Below are positions 45,709 to 56,075 of a DNA stretch of 64,000 nt, piece after piece. A model generated the notes under the pieces. That model saw only the letters and a list, made by a program, of their open reading frames with translations, made no database searches and had not been told where the DNA came from. The stretch comes from Ignavibacteria bacterium (lineage in GTDB: Bacteria > Bacteroidota > Ignavibacteria > Ignavibacteriales > Ignavibacteriaceae), in assembly GCA_017302895.1 (NCBI GenBank), contig JAFLBV010000003.1, positions 444,500 through 508,499 of the forward strand. The letters run 5' to 3'. Both the position numbers and the translations under genes were made by a program. How positions within the stretch are numbered: the stretch's first letter is position 1; each line of letters starts with the position of its first letter.

Positions 45709-46875
45709 ATGATACCATTAAAATATACAGTAAACAGCCTCAAGAGAAGAAAACTCACCACTTCAATTACCATTGCCGGTGTTGCACTTGTGGCTTTTGT
45801 TTTCGCAGCGGTTTTAATGATGGCTTATGGAATTGAGAAAACCCTCAAATCGACGGGTTCACCTGATAATATTAAGATTGTCAGAAAATCTGCGACGGGT
45901 GAGATATCCAGTCTTATTGACGGAGAGGCTCAATCAATTATTTCCACATCACCACTGATAAGTAAATCGACTGCCGGGAAACCTCTTATCTCAAAAGAGC
46001 CGGTGGTTCTGATCAATCTTACCCGTGATGACGGTGCCACAGGTAATCTGACTGTGCGAGGACTAAATGAGATATATAAAGAACTCAGACCTCAGGTCAG
46101 GATTATTGAAGGACGCGAATTCAAATTCGGAGTGAATGAACTGATTGTGGGCGATGCACTCGTTGCAAAATTCCCGGAGACTGAAATCGGAAAGAAAATT
46201 AAATTTGCCGGTGGTGACTGGACAGTTGTTGGAATTTTCACAACTGACGGAAGTGGTTTCGATTCGGAACTGTGGGGTGATGCTTCACAGATTCTTGCAG
46301 CTTTCAACAGAGGTAGTACCGTAAGCACACTGACAACAAAACTCGTCTCTCCCGATAGTCTTGATCAGTTTAACCAGTTTTTGCTCAAGGATAAACGGCT
46401 TAATCAATATGAAGCAAAAGCAGAGCAGCAATATTATGCCGAGCAGTCGGAGGGACTTTCGCTGTTCATCAGCATAGTCGGAATATTTGTCACAGTGATT
46501 TTCAGTTTTGGAGCGACCATCGGAGCCACAATCACGATGTACTCTGCGGTTGCGAACAGAACAGTGGAAATTGGAACGATGAGAGCCCTCGGCTTCAGCA
46601 GGAGGAGCATACTGATGGCATTCCTGATCGAGTCGCTGTTTCTGGCACTTCTCGGCGGCGTAATCGGGTTGGGACTTGCATCTTTCCTCTCATTTGTGAA
46701 GATATCGACCCTGAATTTCTCATCATTTTCAGAGATAGCATTCAGTTTCTCCCTTTCTCCGGCGATAATCATTTCATCTCTGATCTTTTCACTGGTTATG
46801 GGTTTCATTGGCGGTTTCCTGCCGTCATTCAGAGCAGCCAGACTGAATATCGTAAATGCACTTCGGGGGATGTAG
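45709..46875 (+). CDS. FtsX/MacB-like ABC permease 2
   Basis: This 388-residue permease has the same architecture as permease 1. The first helix is TSITIAGVALVAFVFAAVLM, followed by a periplasmic core, three terminal helices and the coupling motif VANRTVEIGTMRALGFSRRS. Two different permease genes rather than one fused MacB suggest a heterodimer with an external ATPase. It is the last gene of the four-gene export operon. Confidence 0.88.
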   Translation: MIPLKYTVNSLKRRKLTTSITIAGVALVAFVFAAVLMMAYGIEKTLKSTGSPDNIKIVRKSATGEISSLIDGEAQSIISTSPLISKSTAGKPLISKEPVVLINLTRDDGATGNLTVRGLNEIYKELRPQVRIIEGREFKFGVNELIVGDALVAKFPETEIGKKIKFAGGDWTVVGIFTTDGSGFDSELWGDASQILAAFNRGSTVSTLTTKLVSPDSLDQFNQFLLKDKRLNQYEAKAEQQYYAEQSEGLSLFISIVGIFVTVIFSFGATIGATITMYSAVANRTVEIGTMRALGFSRRSILMAFLIESLFLALLGGVIGLGLASFLSFVKISTLNFSSFSEIAFSFSLSPAIIISSLIFSLVMGFIGGFLPSFRAARLNIVNALRGM

Positions 46876-46931
46876 CTTAACAGCTAATCCCTCTTTTGTT
46901 TATCTTTGCTTATCGATTATAAAGAATTTTG

Positions 46932-48530
46932 ATGAGCAAGATTAAACACTATATATTAATTTTTTCCGTTCTCCAGGCAGTTGGACTTTCGCAGAATTTG
47001 CTGGAGAGCGGAAAAGATATTTTTCGTTTGGCAGAAACAAGCGATACAGTTCAGATTGAACTTTATTCTCAAGCTGCGGAGAAGCTGGAACAGTATCTGC
47101 TCACAGATTCGACAAATCCGGAAGCTCACTACTTTCTGGGCTATGCCTACGACAGAATATCCCTCCCCACTATGAATTACCTCCCGATTTTGGATATGTC
47201 ATTCCTGCGAAAATCAGTTGCACACTTCCTCAAATCGATCGAATTGTCACCTGAATACAAAGGTGAATCGTGGCACTTAAGCGCCTATTCCAAGATTATT
47301 TCCATTTGGGGAACTGCGGCACTTTCGTATATGGTGAAAGGTCAGCCTGATTCGGCAAAGATATGCTTCAGACAAATCCTAAAAAACGGAGTGATATCGG
47401 GGGCATATTTCGATTATGGCGAGAATCTTTTAAGATCGATACCTCAGAATGCAATAGTATTTTCAGAAGATGAACTGGAAACTTTTCTTGTTTACTACCT
47501 TCAACTCATGGACGGTCTAAGGAAAGATGTCACTTTTTTGCATGCCGGATTTTTGAATGCCCCCGAGTATGTAAAACTTATGAAGTCAAATTACTTTATG
47601 GGAACATATAATGCCGGAATGGACATGTCTGAGGATGAAATTGAACGACTTCAACCACAGGTAAAAAAACCTGAGAAGTATAATCTCGAGATCCCGTTGT
47701 CAGTTCTCGACAAATACAAGGTTGAAAGCACAGAGAGATTCCCAAAACTGACTTTCGTTTTCCCTCCGGTTCCGGAGAAAGAAGCAGATTCTTCCCAACT
47801 GGTTGTAACAGGTTCGGAGCAGGTTATATTCGACATAATCGCCAAAACAAAATGGCTTAGGGATATCTGCTTCACACCGACATATCAGGGAAGGGCACGC
47901 ACCGTGTTCTCTAAATATCTCCGCGCAGAAGGACTCGCATACAGGATGCTTCCCTATGTAACCGCTGAAAGAAATGAATCGATAAACAGCGATTTGCTCG
48001 AGGTACTCTTGAGTACACCGGAAGATTATTTTGATGAAACGGCAAATTTTGGGATGCCATTCGATTTCGGTTCCATCAATTCAGAAGAAGTGGTTCGCGA
48101 CAGGTCTTTGTATTCCCTCATTGATAACTATTCCAATCTTTATTTCGATCTTGCTGATTCGTACCTTATGATGGAAAACAAAGGTCAGGCAAAACGAGTG
48201 CTGATTTATTTTGATATGAATCTTAAACCGGGAACCCTGATCAGGAATTATTCAACCGTTTACAGGGCGGCCCTTCTCTACGAGAGGGTGGGTGAGTTGA
48301 ATGATTTCAAAAGACTTGGCGTCATTTCCGAGGGACTTGCCCTGAAGGAACTTGAAAAAGATCCGTTTTCATATGATGATGCCGGAAGCCCCTATGACAT
48401 GCTGCTTGATTACTACATCAAGATAAACGACATGAATAAACTGATTGAGATGCTTCGTAATCTCTCCCAAAGGTACCCGGAAAATCTCGAAATAAAAGAA
48501 AAACTTGATGCACTGACAAAGAAGGGATAG
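46932..48530 (+). CDS. Secreted TPR-like protein of unknown function
   Basis: This 532-residue protein is counted from ATG 46932 (a TTG lies directly before it). A signal peptide (MSKIKHYILIFSVLQAVGLSQ) leads into helical repeats resembling TPR units (EAHYFLGYAYDRISL, SVAHFLKSIELSPEY, SAKICFRQILKNG). More helical segments lie near the C-terminus (LIEMLRNLSQRYPENLEIKE). It follows the export operon after 56 bases and could be transcribed with it. A periplasmic scaffolding role is inference. Confidence 0.68.
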   Translation: MSKIKHYILIFSVLQAVGLSQNLLESGKDIFRLAETSDTVQIELYSQAAEKLEQYLLTDSTNPEAHYFLGYAYDRISLPTMNYLPILDMSFLRKSVAHFLKSIELSPEYKGESWHLSAYSKIISIWGTAALSYMVKGQPDSAKICFRQILKNGVISGAYFDYGENLLRSIPQNAIVFSEDELETFLVYYLQLMDGLRKDVTFLHAGFLNAPEYVKLMKSNYFMGTYNAGMDMSEDEIERLQPQVKKPEKYNLEIPLSVLDKYKVESTERFPKLTFVFPPVPEKEADSSQLVVTGSEQVIFDIIAKTKWLRDICFTPTYQGRARTVFSKYLRAEGLAYRMLPYVTAERNESINSDLLEVLLSTPEDYFDETANFGMPFDFGSINSEEVVRDRSLYSLIDNYSNLYFDLADSYLMMENKGQAKRVLIYFDMNLKPGTLIRNYSTVYRAALLYERVGELNDFKRLGVISEGLALKELEKDPFSYDDAGSPYDMLLDYYIKINDMNKLIEMLRNLSQRYPENLEIKEKLDALTKKG

Positions 48531-48750
48531 TTTTCTTTCCCTGTCTTCGATGATCCGCCGGCCGTTATCACCATTCTCAACCGAAGATTTGAGTATACCA
48601 TAAAGTCTCGAATTCAACAAAGAGCAACTAACCACAATTCATTATATTTGTATATTCAAACAATTTATATTCAGTATTGTTTACCAATAAATTATTGTTA
48701 AACATGCAAAATAGAATTACTTTTGCAGTTCATTTTTCCCGGAGATCAAG

Positions 48751-49764
48751 TTGGTTGTAGTATTTGAACAGCGAGCAGATGAAGAAAAGATTGACCGAAT
48801 CGTTGAGAAGATCAAGGGTATGGGCTATTCTGTATTAAAATCCGAGGGGGAAGGACAGCGGATTATTGGTATTGGGGGAATGAAACCCGAGAGCGACATA
48901 AAAGAAATCAGTATGATCGAAGGAGTGGCGAAGGTACTCAGCATATCCGAACCGTATGTTTTTGCAGGACGGGAATTTAAAGCTGATAATACCATAATCA
49001 AAGTTGGTAATGCATCGCTCGGAAGTGACGAAGTTACAATAATCGCGGGTCCTTGTGCTGTGGAGAATGAAACCCAGATTCATGCTGTTGCGCGTTATGT
49101 GGCAAAATCGGGTGCGAAGATTTTAAGAGGTGGTGCCTACAAGCCAAGAACCTCCCCCTACTCGTTTCAGGGATTGGGAGAGGAAGGTCTCAGATTCATC
49201 AGGGAAGCTGCAGATGAAAACGGCTTAAAGGTCGTTACTGAAATAATTGATCTTACTCTCATCGATCTTGTCGGGAAATATACTGATATTTTTCAGGTGG
49301 GTGCACGAAACATGTATAACTACCCGTTGCTGAAAGAGCTCGGGAAATTAAATATTCCTGTACTCCTCAAAAGGGGACTTTCTGCGACCATTGATGAACT
49401 TTTGATGTCATCCGAATATATACTGGCAGGCGGAAACAATAAAGTAATTTTATGTGAGAGGGGAATCAGGACTTTTGAACCATCCACCAGAAATACATTT
49501 GATGTTTCGGCAATACCTGTTATCAAACAGAAAAGTCATCTTCCTGTTATTGCCGACCCTTCACACGCCACAGGCTATCGCGACATGGTAACCCCTGTTG
49601 CCCGGGCTGCCGTTGCCGCAGGCGCTGACGGACTGATAATTGAAGTGCATAACGATCCTGCAAAAGCGATGTCGGACGGTCCACAGGCTCTCTTCCCGGA
49701 TCAATTCGAAAAGTTGATTAATGAGGTGAGGTTAATAGCCTCAGCTATCGGAAGAGGAGTTTAG
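48751..49764 (+). CDS. aroF: 3-deoxy-7-phosphoheptulonate (DAHP) synthase, AroF-II/Thermotoga type
   Basis: This 337-residue enzyme condenses PEP and erythrose-4-phosphate, the first step of aromatic amino-acid synthesis. The N-terminal ~70 residues form a ferredoxin-like regulatory domain (VVVFEQRADEEKIDRIVEKI) that usually gives feedback inhibition. The TIM barrel shows IAGPCAVENETQ, LRGGAYKPRTSPYSFQG and IADPSHATGYRDMV. The start is a TTG supported by GGAG six bases upstream. The last 24 bases overlap the end of the convergent flavoprotein gene. Confidence 0.93.
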   Translation: MVVVFEQRADEEKIDRIVEKIKGMGYSVLKSEGEGQRIIGIGGMKPESDIKEISMIEGVAKVLSISEPYVFAGREFKADNTIIKVGNASLGSDEVTIIAGPCAVENETQIHAVARYVAKSGAKILRGGAYKPRTSPYSFQGLGEEGLRFIREAADENGLKVVTEIIDLTLIDLVGKYTDIFQVGARNMYNYPLLKELGKLNIPVLLKRGLSATIDELLMSSEYILAGGNNKVILCERGIRTFEPSTRNTFDVSAIPVIKQKSHLPVIADPSHATGYRDMVTPVARAAVAAGADGLIIEVHNDPAKAMSDGPQALFPDQFEKLINEVRLIASAIGRGV

Positions 49765-51300
49765 AATAGCTGCTGCCACATTTTCACCATCGATGGCAGC
49801 GGATACAATTCCACCGGCGTAACCCGCTCCTTCACCACAGGGATAAAGTCCTGAAATCTGCGGATGCATAAGTGTCTCCCTGTTTCGTGGAATACGGACA
49901 GGCGAAGAAGTTCTTGATTCGACTGCCAGCATTTGAGCCTCCTCGGAAATGTAGCCCTTCAATTTCTTATCAAAAATTCTCAAAGCCTCTTTCAATCTGA
50001 ATGAAATTTCATGAGGGAGAATTTTGTTCAGATCGAGCGAAACAGTTCCCGGGATATAACTCGTCTTGGAGAGTGAAGGGGAGACTTTCCCCTTTATGAA
50101 GTCGGTTACCTTTTGAGCCGGAGCTGTTTGAGTGCTGCCCCCTGCCTTCCAGACATCAATTTCAACCATTTTCTGGTATTCCAGGGCTGCGAGGGCACCC
50201 TTGTTTTCAAATTGATTCCAGTCGTTTGGAGTGACTTCCACGACAAATCCCGAGTTTGCAAAAGGGGAATCGCGGCGGGAGACTGACATTCCGTTCAGGA
50301 CAAGTTCACCGGGTGCACTCGATGCCGGAACGATAATACCTCCCGGGCACATACAAAAAGAATAGACACCTCTTCCGGAAGCCTGGCATGTGAGTGAGTA
50401 ACTTGCTGCGGGCAGATTCGGGTCTCTGGTTTTGGAGTGATACCGTGCTTGATCGATAAGCGGTTGCGGGTGCTCGATCCTTACACCGAGGGCGAAAGGT
50501 TTGGCTTCAATCAGAATTTTCTCCCTGTCCAGGAGATAAAAAATGTCTCTTGCCGAATGACCGGTTGCAAGAATTACGGCATCACCTCTGAACTCTTCCG
50601 ATTCGTTTACAATAACCCCTGTGATTTTGTCATTTACCCTTAAAAATCCGGTGACTCTTGAATCAAAATGAATTTCACCACCATGGTCTAGAATCGTTTG
50701 ACGGATGGAGGAAATAATTTTCGGAAGTTTATTCGAGCCAATATGTGGGTGAGCATCGACCAGGATATCTGGATCTGCTCCGTGCATCACAAGGATGTTC
50801 AAAATTTTAAGGACATTTCCTCTTTTGTCAGAGCGGGTATAGAGCTTGCCGTCGCTGTAGGTGCCGGCACCACCTTCACCAAAGCAATAGTTGGAATCGG
50901 GGTTTACCGTATGGAACTGCATTATTGCTCTCAAATCCCGTCTTCTTGCCTGCACATCCTTCCCTCTTTCGAGGATAACCGGTTTAATACCGTTCTCCAA
51001 AAGTCGAAGTGCTGCAAAAAGACCGCCCGGACCTGCCCCGACAATAATTACTTCTTTCTTTGGCCCTGCTTCTCTGTAAACAGGTGGTGTTAAGGGAGTA
51101 ACGACAGGTTCATCAATAAAGACCTGCACTTTGAAACGGTAAAGGGGGTTCTTGCTTCTTGCGTCAATTGACCGTTTCGAGATGTAATAACCCGTTATTT
51201 TTGCAGGTTTCTCTTTAATTGATTTAAGGATGAGAGAGCGGATTTTTTCGTTATCGCGGGCATCAGCCGGATTGACGGCGATTTCAACTTCTTTTATCAT
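49741..51300 (-). CDS. COG2509-type FAD-dependent dehydrogenase
   Basis: This 519-residue flavoprotein has a short N-terminal domain and a FAD Rossmann motif VGAGPGGLFAALRLLENG. Family motifs include YCFGEGGAGTYSDGKLYTR and, near the end, YPCGEGAGYAGGIVSAAIDG. The family is widespread and poorly characterised; the reaction is unknown. It converges on the DAHP synthase gene with a 24-base 3' overlap. Confidence 0.85.
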   Translation of the reverse strand: MIKEVEIAVNPADARDNEKIRSLILKSIKEKPAKITGYYISKRSIDARSKNPLYRFKVQVFIDEPVVTPLTPPVYREAGPKKEVIIVGAGPGGLFAALRLLENGIKPVILERGKDVQARRRDLRAIMQFHTVNPDSNYCFGEGGAGTYSDGKLYTRSDKRGNVLKILNILVMHGADPDILVDAHPHIGSNKLPKIISSIRQTILDHGGEIHFDSRVTGFLRVNDKITGVIVNESEEFRGDAVILATGHSARDIFYLLDREKILIEAKPFALGVRIEHPQPLIDQARYHSKTRDPNLPAASYSLTCQASGRGVYSFCMCPGGIIVPASSAPGELVLNGMSVSRRDSPFANSGFVVEVTPNDWNQFENKGALAALEYQKMVEIDVWKAGGSTQTAPAQKVTDFIKGKVSPSLSKTSYIPGTVSLDLNKILPHEISFRLKEALRIFDKKLKGYISEEAQMLAVESRTSSPVRIPRNRETLMHPQISGLYPCGEGAGYAGGIVSAAIDGENVAAAILNSSSDS

Positions 51301-51335
51301 AATTCCGGCGGGTCAGGGAATTCGATTTCCGGCTC

Positions 51336-53174
51336 TCAAATCGACAAGCCTCTCGGGAGGGTAAATGTAACTATGGTGCCCATTCCGAGCTCACTCGAAA
51401 TCACAATAGTGCCGTGCATTTTCTCCAACAATTCTTTGCAAAGAAGCAAACCGAGTCCCGAACCCTTTTCGTTGAATGTTCCTCGCGAAGACCTTGTATG
51501 AGAGATGTCAAATAGTTTATTCAGGCTTTCAGTTTCGATTCCCCTTCCATTATCGATAACCGAAACCTCGATTGTTTTATCAGTAGCCTTCTGATTGATC
51601 CAAACCTGTGCACCGGCATCACTGAATTTAGCTGCGTTTGAGAGGAGGTTTCTTACGACGGTGAGAGTCATCTCGGTATCCGCTATAGCGAAAAATTCTT
51701 CAGACGGTGTAAATTTTATTAAAATATTTTTAGACTCATAAACAGTCGCCATTTGGGCAATGGCTTTTTGGATGATAGTGGAAATCAGAAATCTTTCGGC
51801 ATTTATTCTCAATTTTCCTTGTGTCGCTCTTGACCATTCGAGAATCGATTCCAAAAGTGCGAACTGGGTTTGTGCAATTTCATAACTTGATTTGATGAAC
51901 TGTTTTCTTTCTTCTTCTGTAAAAAGTTCATAGTCGCTGTACAACAGGTCAAGCGAATTAAGCAACGGGTGGAAAGGACCTCTGAGGTCGTGAGCCAAAA
52001 TTGAAATAAACTTGTTTTTCCTTTCGTTCAGGTCTCTCAGTTCACTTGAGAGTGCTTCGAGTTCCCGTATCGAGTCTTTGCGTTCAGTAATATCGAATCC
52101 GAAAATTGCCAGTCTGTATACATCGCCATTTTCGTCAAAAACAGGGTAGAACGAGTTGAGTATATTGCTTCCAAATCGTAGATCCTCAAATTGGACAGAA
52201 GCTTTAGTACGGATGACCTCGTCAATCTTTTTTCTTCTGTATTCTGCCGTTTCGGGCTCAAGAAGTTCAAAAATATTTTTCCCCGAGAGGTCTTCGCCCG
52301 GTCTTTTAAGTCTCTCGGCAGTAATCAAGTTACTGATTACTACGGTACCGTCGAGTTCTATCAGAATAGCGGATTCTGTAATCGAATTTACGAGAGACTT
52401 CAACACTCCGGCATTTTCTTTAACGCTTTCCTGAAGTTTGATTTGTTGAGAGACATCCCTTGCAACGGCATAATATTTATCATTTTTGATTGCTGCCCGC
52501 CAGTCGAGGGTAACAACTTCACCTGTTTTGGTCAGATATCTGTTGCGGAACGAAGAGATTATCCCGTCATCCGAGATATATGTGGATATATTCAGGGTTT
52601 TTTCCAGATCATCGGGGTGTACAAATTCGATGAATGAGCGTCCCTGCAGCTCTTCAACCCCAAAGCCGAGTGTTTTTTCCCATGCCTTGTTTACCCTTAT
52701 CAGCGTTCCGCCAATTGTGGCAATACAAAGGAGGTCAGGTTGGATATCGAAGAAGGTATTAAATTCGAATTCCCGTTCTTTTTTCTCTGTAATGTCGGTG
52801 ATATATCCTTCAAGAAAAAGGAGATTCCCCTCCTCGTTGTAGATTCCTGCTCCTTTTTCCCACACCCATTTCTCCTCGCCTGATTTTGTGCAAATTCTGT
52901 ACTCGATGGTGAAAGGAAGGGTGGTGTTGATGGCTTCCTGGATGGCATCCCAAACTTTTTGTCTGTATTCGGGGAGAATTAATGAATCGTAGGAAACAAA
53001 TTGGTTTATAAACTCGTCCGGGGTATATCCGGTCAGTTCAAAAGACCCGGGGGAAATAATAAACATTGTCCAGTTAGTATCGTTGGCGCATCTGTATGCC
53101 ATTCCCGGCAAGAAACTGAATAAATTGTCCAGAGTTATGCCGTTATTACAATCTGAACTCCCGGCAGAAATCAT
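51336..53174 (-). CDS. Multi-PAS sensor histidine kinase
   Basis: This 612-residue kinase has no signal peptide or membrane helix, so it is probably cytoplasmic. About three PAS domains cover 15-370 (with PAC-type segments such as WVWEKGAGIYNEEGNLLFLE). The dimerisation H-box is ILAHDLRGPFHPLLNSLDLL with the phospho-His. The HATPase domain has the N-box RNLLSNAAKFSDAG, G1 VIDNGRGI and G2 GSGLGLLLCKELLEKMHG. No response regulator gene is adjacent, so it is an orphan kinase. It is separated from the flavoprotein by 35 bases and may share its transcript. Confidence 0.9.
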   Translation of the reverse strand: MISAGSSDCNNGITLDNLFSFLPGMAYRCANDTNWTMFIISPGSFELTGYTPDEFINQFVSYDSLILPEYRQKVWDAIQEAINTTLPFTIEYRICTKSGEEKWVWEKGAGIYNEEGNLLFLEGYITDITEKKEREFEFNTFFDIQPDLLCIATIGGTLIRVNKAWEKTLGFGVEELQGRSFIEFVHPDDLEKTLNISTYISDDGIISSFRNRYLTKTGEVVTLDWRAAIKNDKYYAVARDVSQQIKLQESVKENAGVLKSLVNSITESAILIELDGTVVISNLITAERLKRPGEDLSGKNIFELLEPETAEYRRKKIDEVIRTKASVQFEDLRFGSNILNSFYPVFDENGDVYRLAIFGFDITERKDSIRELEALSSELRDLNERKNKFISILAHDLRGPFHPLLNSLDLLYSDYELFTEEERKQFIKSSYEIAQTQFALLESILEWSRATQGKLRINAERFLISTIIQKAIAQMATVYESKNILIKFTPSEEFFAIADTEMTLTVVRNLLSNAAKFSDAGAQVWINQKATDKTIEVSVIDNGRGIETESLNKLFDISHTRSSRGTFNEKGSGLGLLLCKELLEKMHGTIVISSELGMGTIVTFTLPRGLSI

Positions 53175-53391
53175 GATTTGGCTTTCTCAAAAGAAGGAAA
53201 AAAAACAATTTATATCAATGTGTTAATCTAAATCATATTTTTCATAAATGCAAATGCTATTTGGGACATTGGGCACGAATCCCGTCTGCGATTTTAGATT
53301 TCTTTTGCTAAATTTGTAAGTTTGAAATTAAATATTTCCCCACCGTGTTATTAGATTTAGAAACGAACATCGACAACTAAACAGGTTTTAT

Positions 53392-56061
53392 ATGACAGAC
53401 GATAAAAATTTACGCGAAATACAGGAACTTGAGAATCAGGAATGGCTCTATTCTCTTGATTATGTTCTTCAGAATGGCGGAAAAGAGAGAGTGGTTGAAT
53501 TGCTGCATCTCCTGCAAATAAGGGCACACAAAGCAGGAGTGGAGATTCCATTCACCGCCAACACACCATACATCAACACCATTCCGAGAGAAAAACAGGT
53601 TCCTTTCCCGGGTGACCGTGAAATTGAAAGAAGAATAAAGAGCATCATCCGTTGGAATGCGATGGCGATGGTGGTCAGAGCAAATAAAATTGAGAACGGA
53701 ATTGGCGGCCACATTTCCACTTATGCATCGGTTGCCACCCTCCTTGAAATCGGATTCAATCATTTCTTCAGAGCAAAAAGCGAAAACCATCCCGGCGATA
53801 TGATCTATTTCCAGGGGCATGCCTCACCGGGAATATACGCCAGAGCATTTCTCGAAGGAAGAATTTCGGTTGAAGAGCTTGAAAACTTCAGAAGAGAGCT
53901 GAAAACTCCAAGAGGACTTTCCTCATACCCGCATCCCTGGCTGATGCCTGATTTCTGGCAGTTCCCAACCGTTTCGATGGGATTGGGACCACTTCAGGCT
54001 ATTTACCAGGCACGATTTAACAGGTACCTCGAAGACAGAGGACTTGTTCCAAAATCTGACGCCAAAGTAATTGCGTTTCTTGGTGACGGTGAAACTGATG
54101 AACCCGAATCACTCGGTGCCATCACCCTCGCTTCCCGCGAAAAACTTGACAACCTCATTTTTATTATAAACTGTAACCTTCAAAGACTTGACGGTCCTGT
54201 AAGAGGTAACGGTAAAATCATCCAGGAACTTGAAGCTGCTTTCAGAGGTGCAGGCTGGAATGTTATAAAAGTTGTTTGGGGTTCCGACTGGGATCCGTTG
54301 CTCGAACGAGACGACAAAGGAATTCTCGTTCAGACTCTCGGAGAGATTGTTGACGGTGAATACCAGAAATTCTCTGTAGAGTCAGGTGCCTATGTCAGAG
54401 AAAAATTGTTCGGAAAACATCCTGAACTCACCAAAATGGTTGAGGAAATGAGCGATGAACAGTTGAGGAAGATGAGAAGAGGCGGACACGATCCTGAAAA
54501 AGTTTATACCGCTCTCAAATCAGCTTATGAGCACAAAGGTCAGCCGACTGTTATTCTTGCAAAGACAATCAAAGGTTACGGACTCGGTGAAAGCGGTGAA
54601 GGAAAGAACATTACTCACCAGCAGAAGAAACTGAACGAGGATGAATTAAGAGAATTCAGAACAAGATTTGGAATCCCCATTTCAGATGATGAAGTGGCTA
54701 AAGCTCCGTTTTACAAGCCTGCTCCCGACAGCCCCGAAATTCAGTATCTGAAAGCCAAAAGGGAAGCGCTCGGCGGTTCTGTTCCCCAAAGAAAAGTTGA
54801 TATCAGACCGATTAAAACTCCACCCGAGGAAATCATTTCAGAATTCTTCGAAGGAACTGATGGCAGAGAAGTTTCCACCACGATGGTATTTGTTAAGATT
54901 CTCGCTAATCTTCTCAAAGACAGAGAGCTCGGCAAACTTATAGTTCCGATAGTTCCCGATGAAGCCCGTACATTTGGTATGGAAGCCCTCTTCCGTCAGG
55001 TAGGTATTTACTCTCATGTCGGACAGCTTTATGAGCCGGTTGACAGACAGAGCCTCCTTTATTATAAAGAAGCTATAGACGGACAGATTCTCGAAGAAGG
55101 TATTACTGAAGCCGGTTCAATGGCATCATTCCTCGCTGCAGGAACATCCTATGCCAACCATGGTTTGAATATGATTCCGTTTTTCATCTATTATTCGATG
55201 TTCGGATTCCAGAGAATAGGTGACCTTGTATGGGCAGGTGCCGATATGCGCACGAAGGGTTTCCTCGTGGGAGGAACTGCGGGCAGGACCACTCTTAATG
55301 GAGAGGGTCTGCAGCATCAGGATGGTCACTCGCACCACCTCGCTTATCCTGTGCCTACACTTCTGACCTACGATCCTGCATTTGCATTCGAACTTGCGAT
55401 CATCATTCGCGAAGGCATTCGCAGAATGTATGAAGAACAGGAAGATATTTTTTATTATATCACAGTTATGAACGAAAATTATGCGATGCCTCCAATGCCC
55501 GAGGGTGTCAAAGAGGGAATTGTAAAAGGTCTCTATAAATTCCGTTCATCCGACAAGAAAAAATTGAAACTCAAGGTAAATCTCCTTGGCAGCGGCACGA
55601 TCATGAATGAAGTGCTTAAAGCTCAGGAAATACTTGAAGAGAGATATGGTGTTGCAGCCGATATTTACAGCGCAACAAGTTACAAAGAACTCAGAAGAGA
55701 GGCTCTCGAAGTCGAGAGATGGAACCTTCTGAATCCGGGTGATCCGAAACAGACTTATATTTCGAAAGTCTTTGAAGGAGCTTCGGGAGTATTTGTTGCC
55801 TCGAGTGATTACATTAAGGCAATTCCTGATTCAATTTCCAAATGGGTACCCGGTAGATTATTAACTCTCGGAACAGATGGATTTGGAAGAAGTGAAGGCA
55901 GGAAAGAGCTTCGGGATTTCTTCGAAGTGGATGCAAAATATGTTACCGTGGCAGCGCTCTATGGACTGATGTTAGAGGGCAAGGTTAAACAGTCAGTTGT
56001 CGATAAAGCCATTGAAGAGCTTGATATCGACAAAAATAAACTTAACCCGATGATATCGTAA
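53392..56061 (+). CDS. aceE: Pyruvate dehydrogenase E1 component, homodimeric type
   Basis: This 889-residue thiamine-diphosphate enzyme decarboxylates pyruvate and reductively acetylates the E2 lipoyl arms. The ThDP-binding motif is GDGETDEPESLGAI...NCNLQRLDGPV. Long blocks match E. coli-type AceE (GGHISTYASVATLLEIGFNHFF-like region; PDEARTFGMEALFRQVGIYS; GQLYEPVDR). It is the first gene of a three-gene operon with E2 (14-base gap) and E3 (9-base gap). Confidence 0.95.
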   Translation: MTDDKNLREIQELENQEWLYSLDYVLQNGGKERVVELLHLLQIRAHKAGVEIPFTANTPYINTIPREKQVPFPGDREIERRIKSIIRWNAMAMVVRANKIENGIGGHISTYASVATLLEIGFNHFFRAKSENHPGDMIYFQGHASPGIYARAFLEGRISVEELENFRRELKTPRGLSSYPHPWLMPDFWQFPTVSMGLGPLQAIYQARFNRYLEDRGLVPKSDAKVIAFLGDGETDEPESLGAITLASREKLDNLIFIINCNLQRLDGPVRGNGKIIQELEAAFRGAGWNVIKVVWGSDWDPLLERDDKGILVQTLGEIVDGEYQKFSVESGAYVREKLFGKHPELTKMVEEMSDEQLRKMRRGGHDPEKVYTALKSAYEHKGQPTVILAKTIKGYGLGESGEGKNITHQQKKLNEDELREFRTRFGIPISDDEVAKAPFYKPAPDSPEIQYLKAKREALGGSVPQRKVDIRPIKTPPEEIISEFFEGTDGREVSTTMVFVKILANLLKDRELGKLIVPIVPDEARTFGMEALFRQVGIYSHVGQLYEPVDRQSLLYYKEAIDGQILEEGITEAGSMASFLAAGTSYANHGLNMIPFFIYYSMFGFQRIGDLVWAGADMRTKGFLVGGTAGRTTLNGEGLQHQDGHSHHLAYPVPTLLTYDPAFAFELAIIIREGIRRMYEEQEDIFYYITVMNENYAMPPMPEGVKEGIVKGLYKFRSSDKKKLKLKVNLLGSGTIMNEVLKAQEILEERYGVAADIYSATSYKELRREALEVERWNLLNPGDPKQTYISKVFEGASGVFVASSDYIKAIPDSISKWVPGRLLTLGTDGFGRSEGRKELRDFFEVDAKYVTVAALYGLMLEGKVKQSVVDKAIEELDIDKNKLNPMIS

Positions 56062-56075
56062 GAAAGGAATGTACC

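Noticed and set aside
53301..53324. TAnnTTTG-type promoter boxes (TAAATTTG, TAAGTTTG) upstream of aceE
   Set aside because: Both boxes match the Bacteroidota -7 element, but no correctly spaced -33 TTTG was found, so I did not list a promoter.
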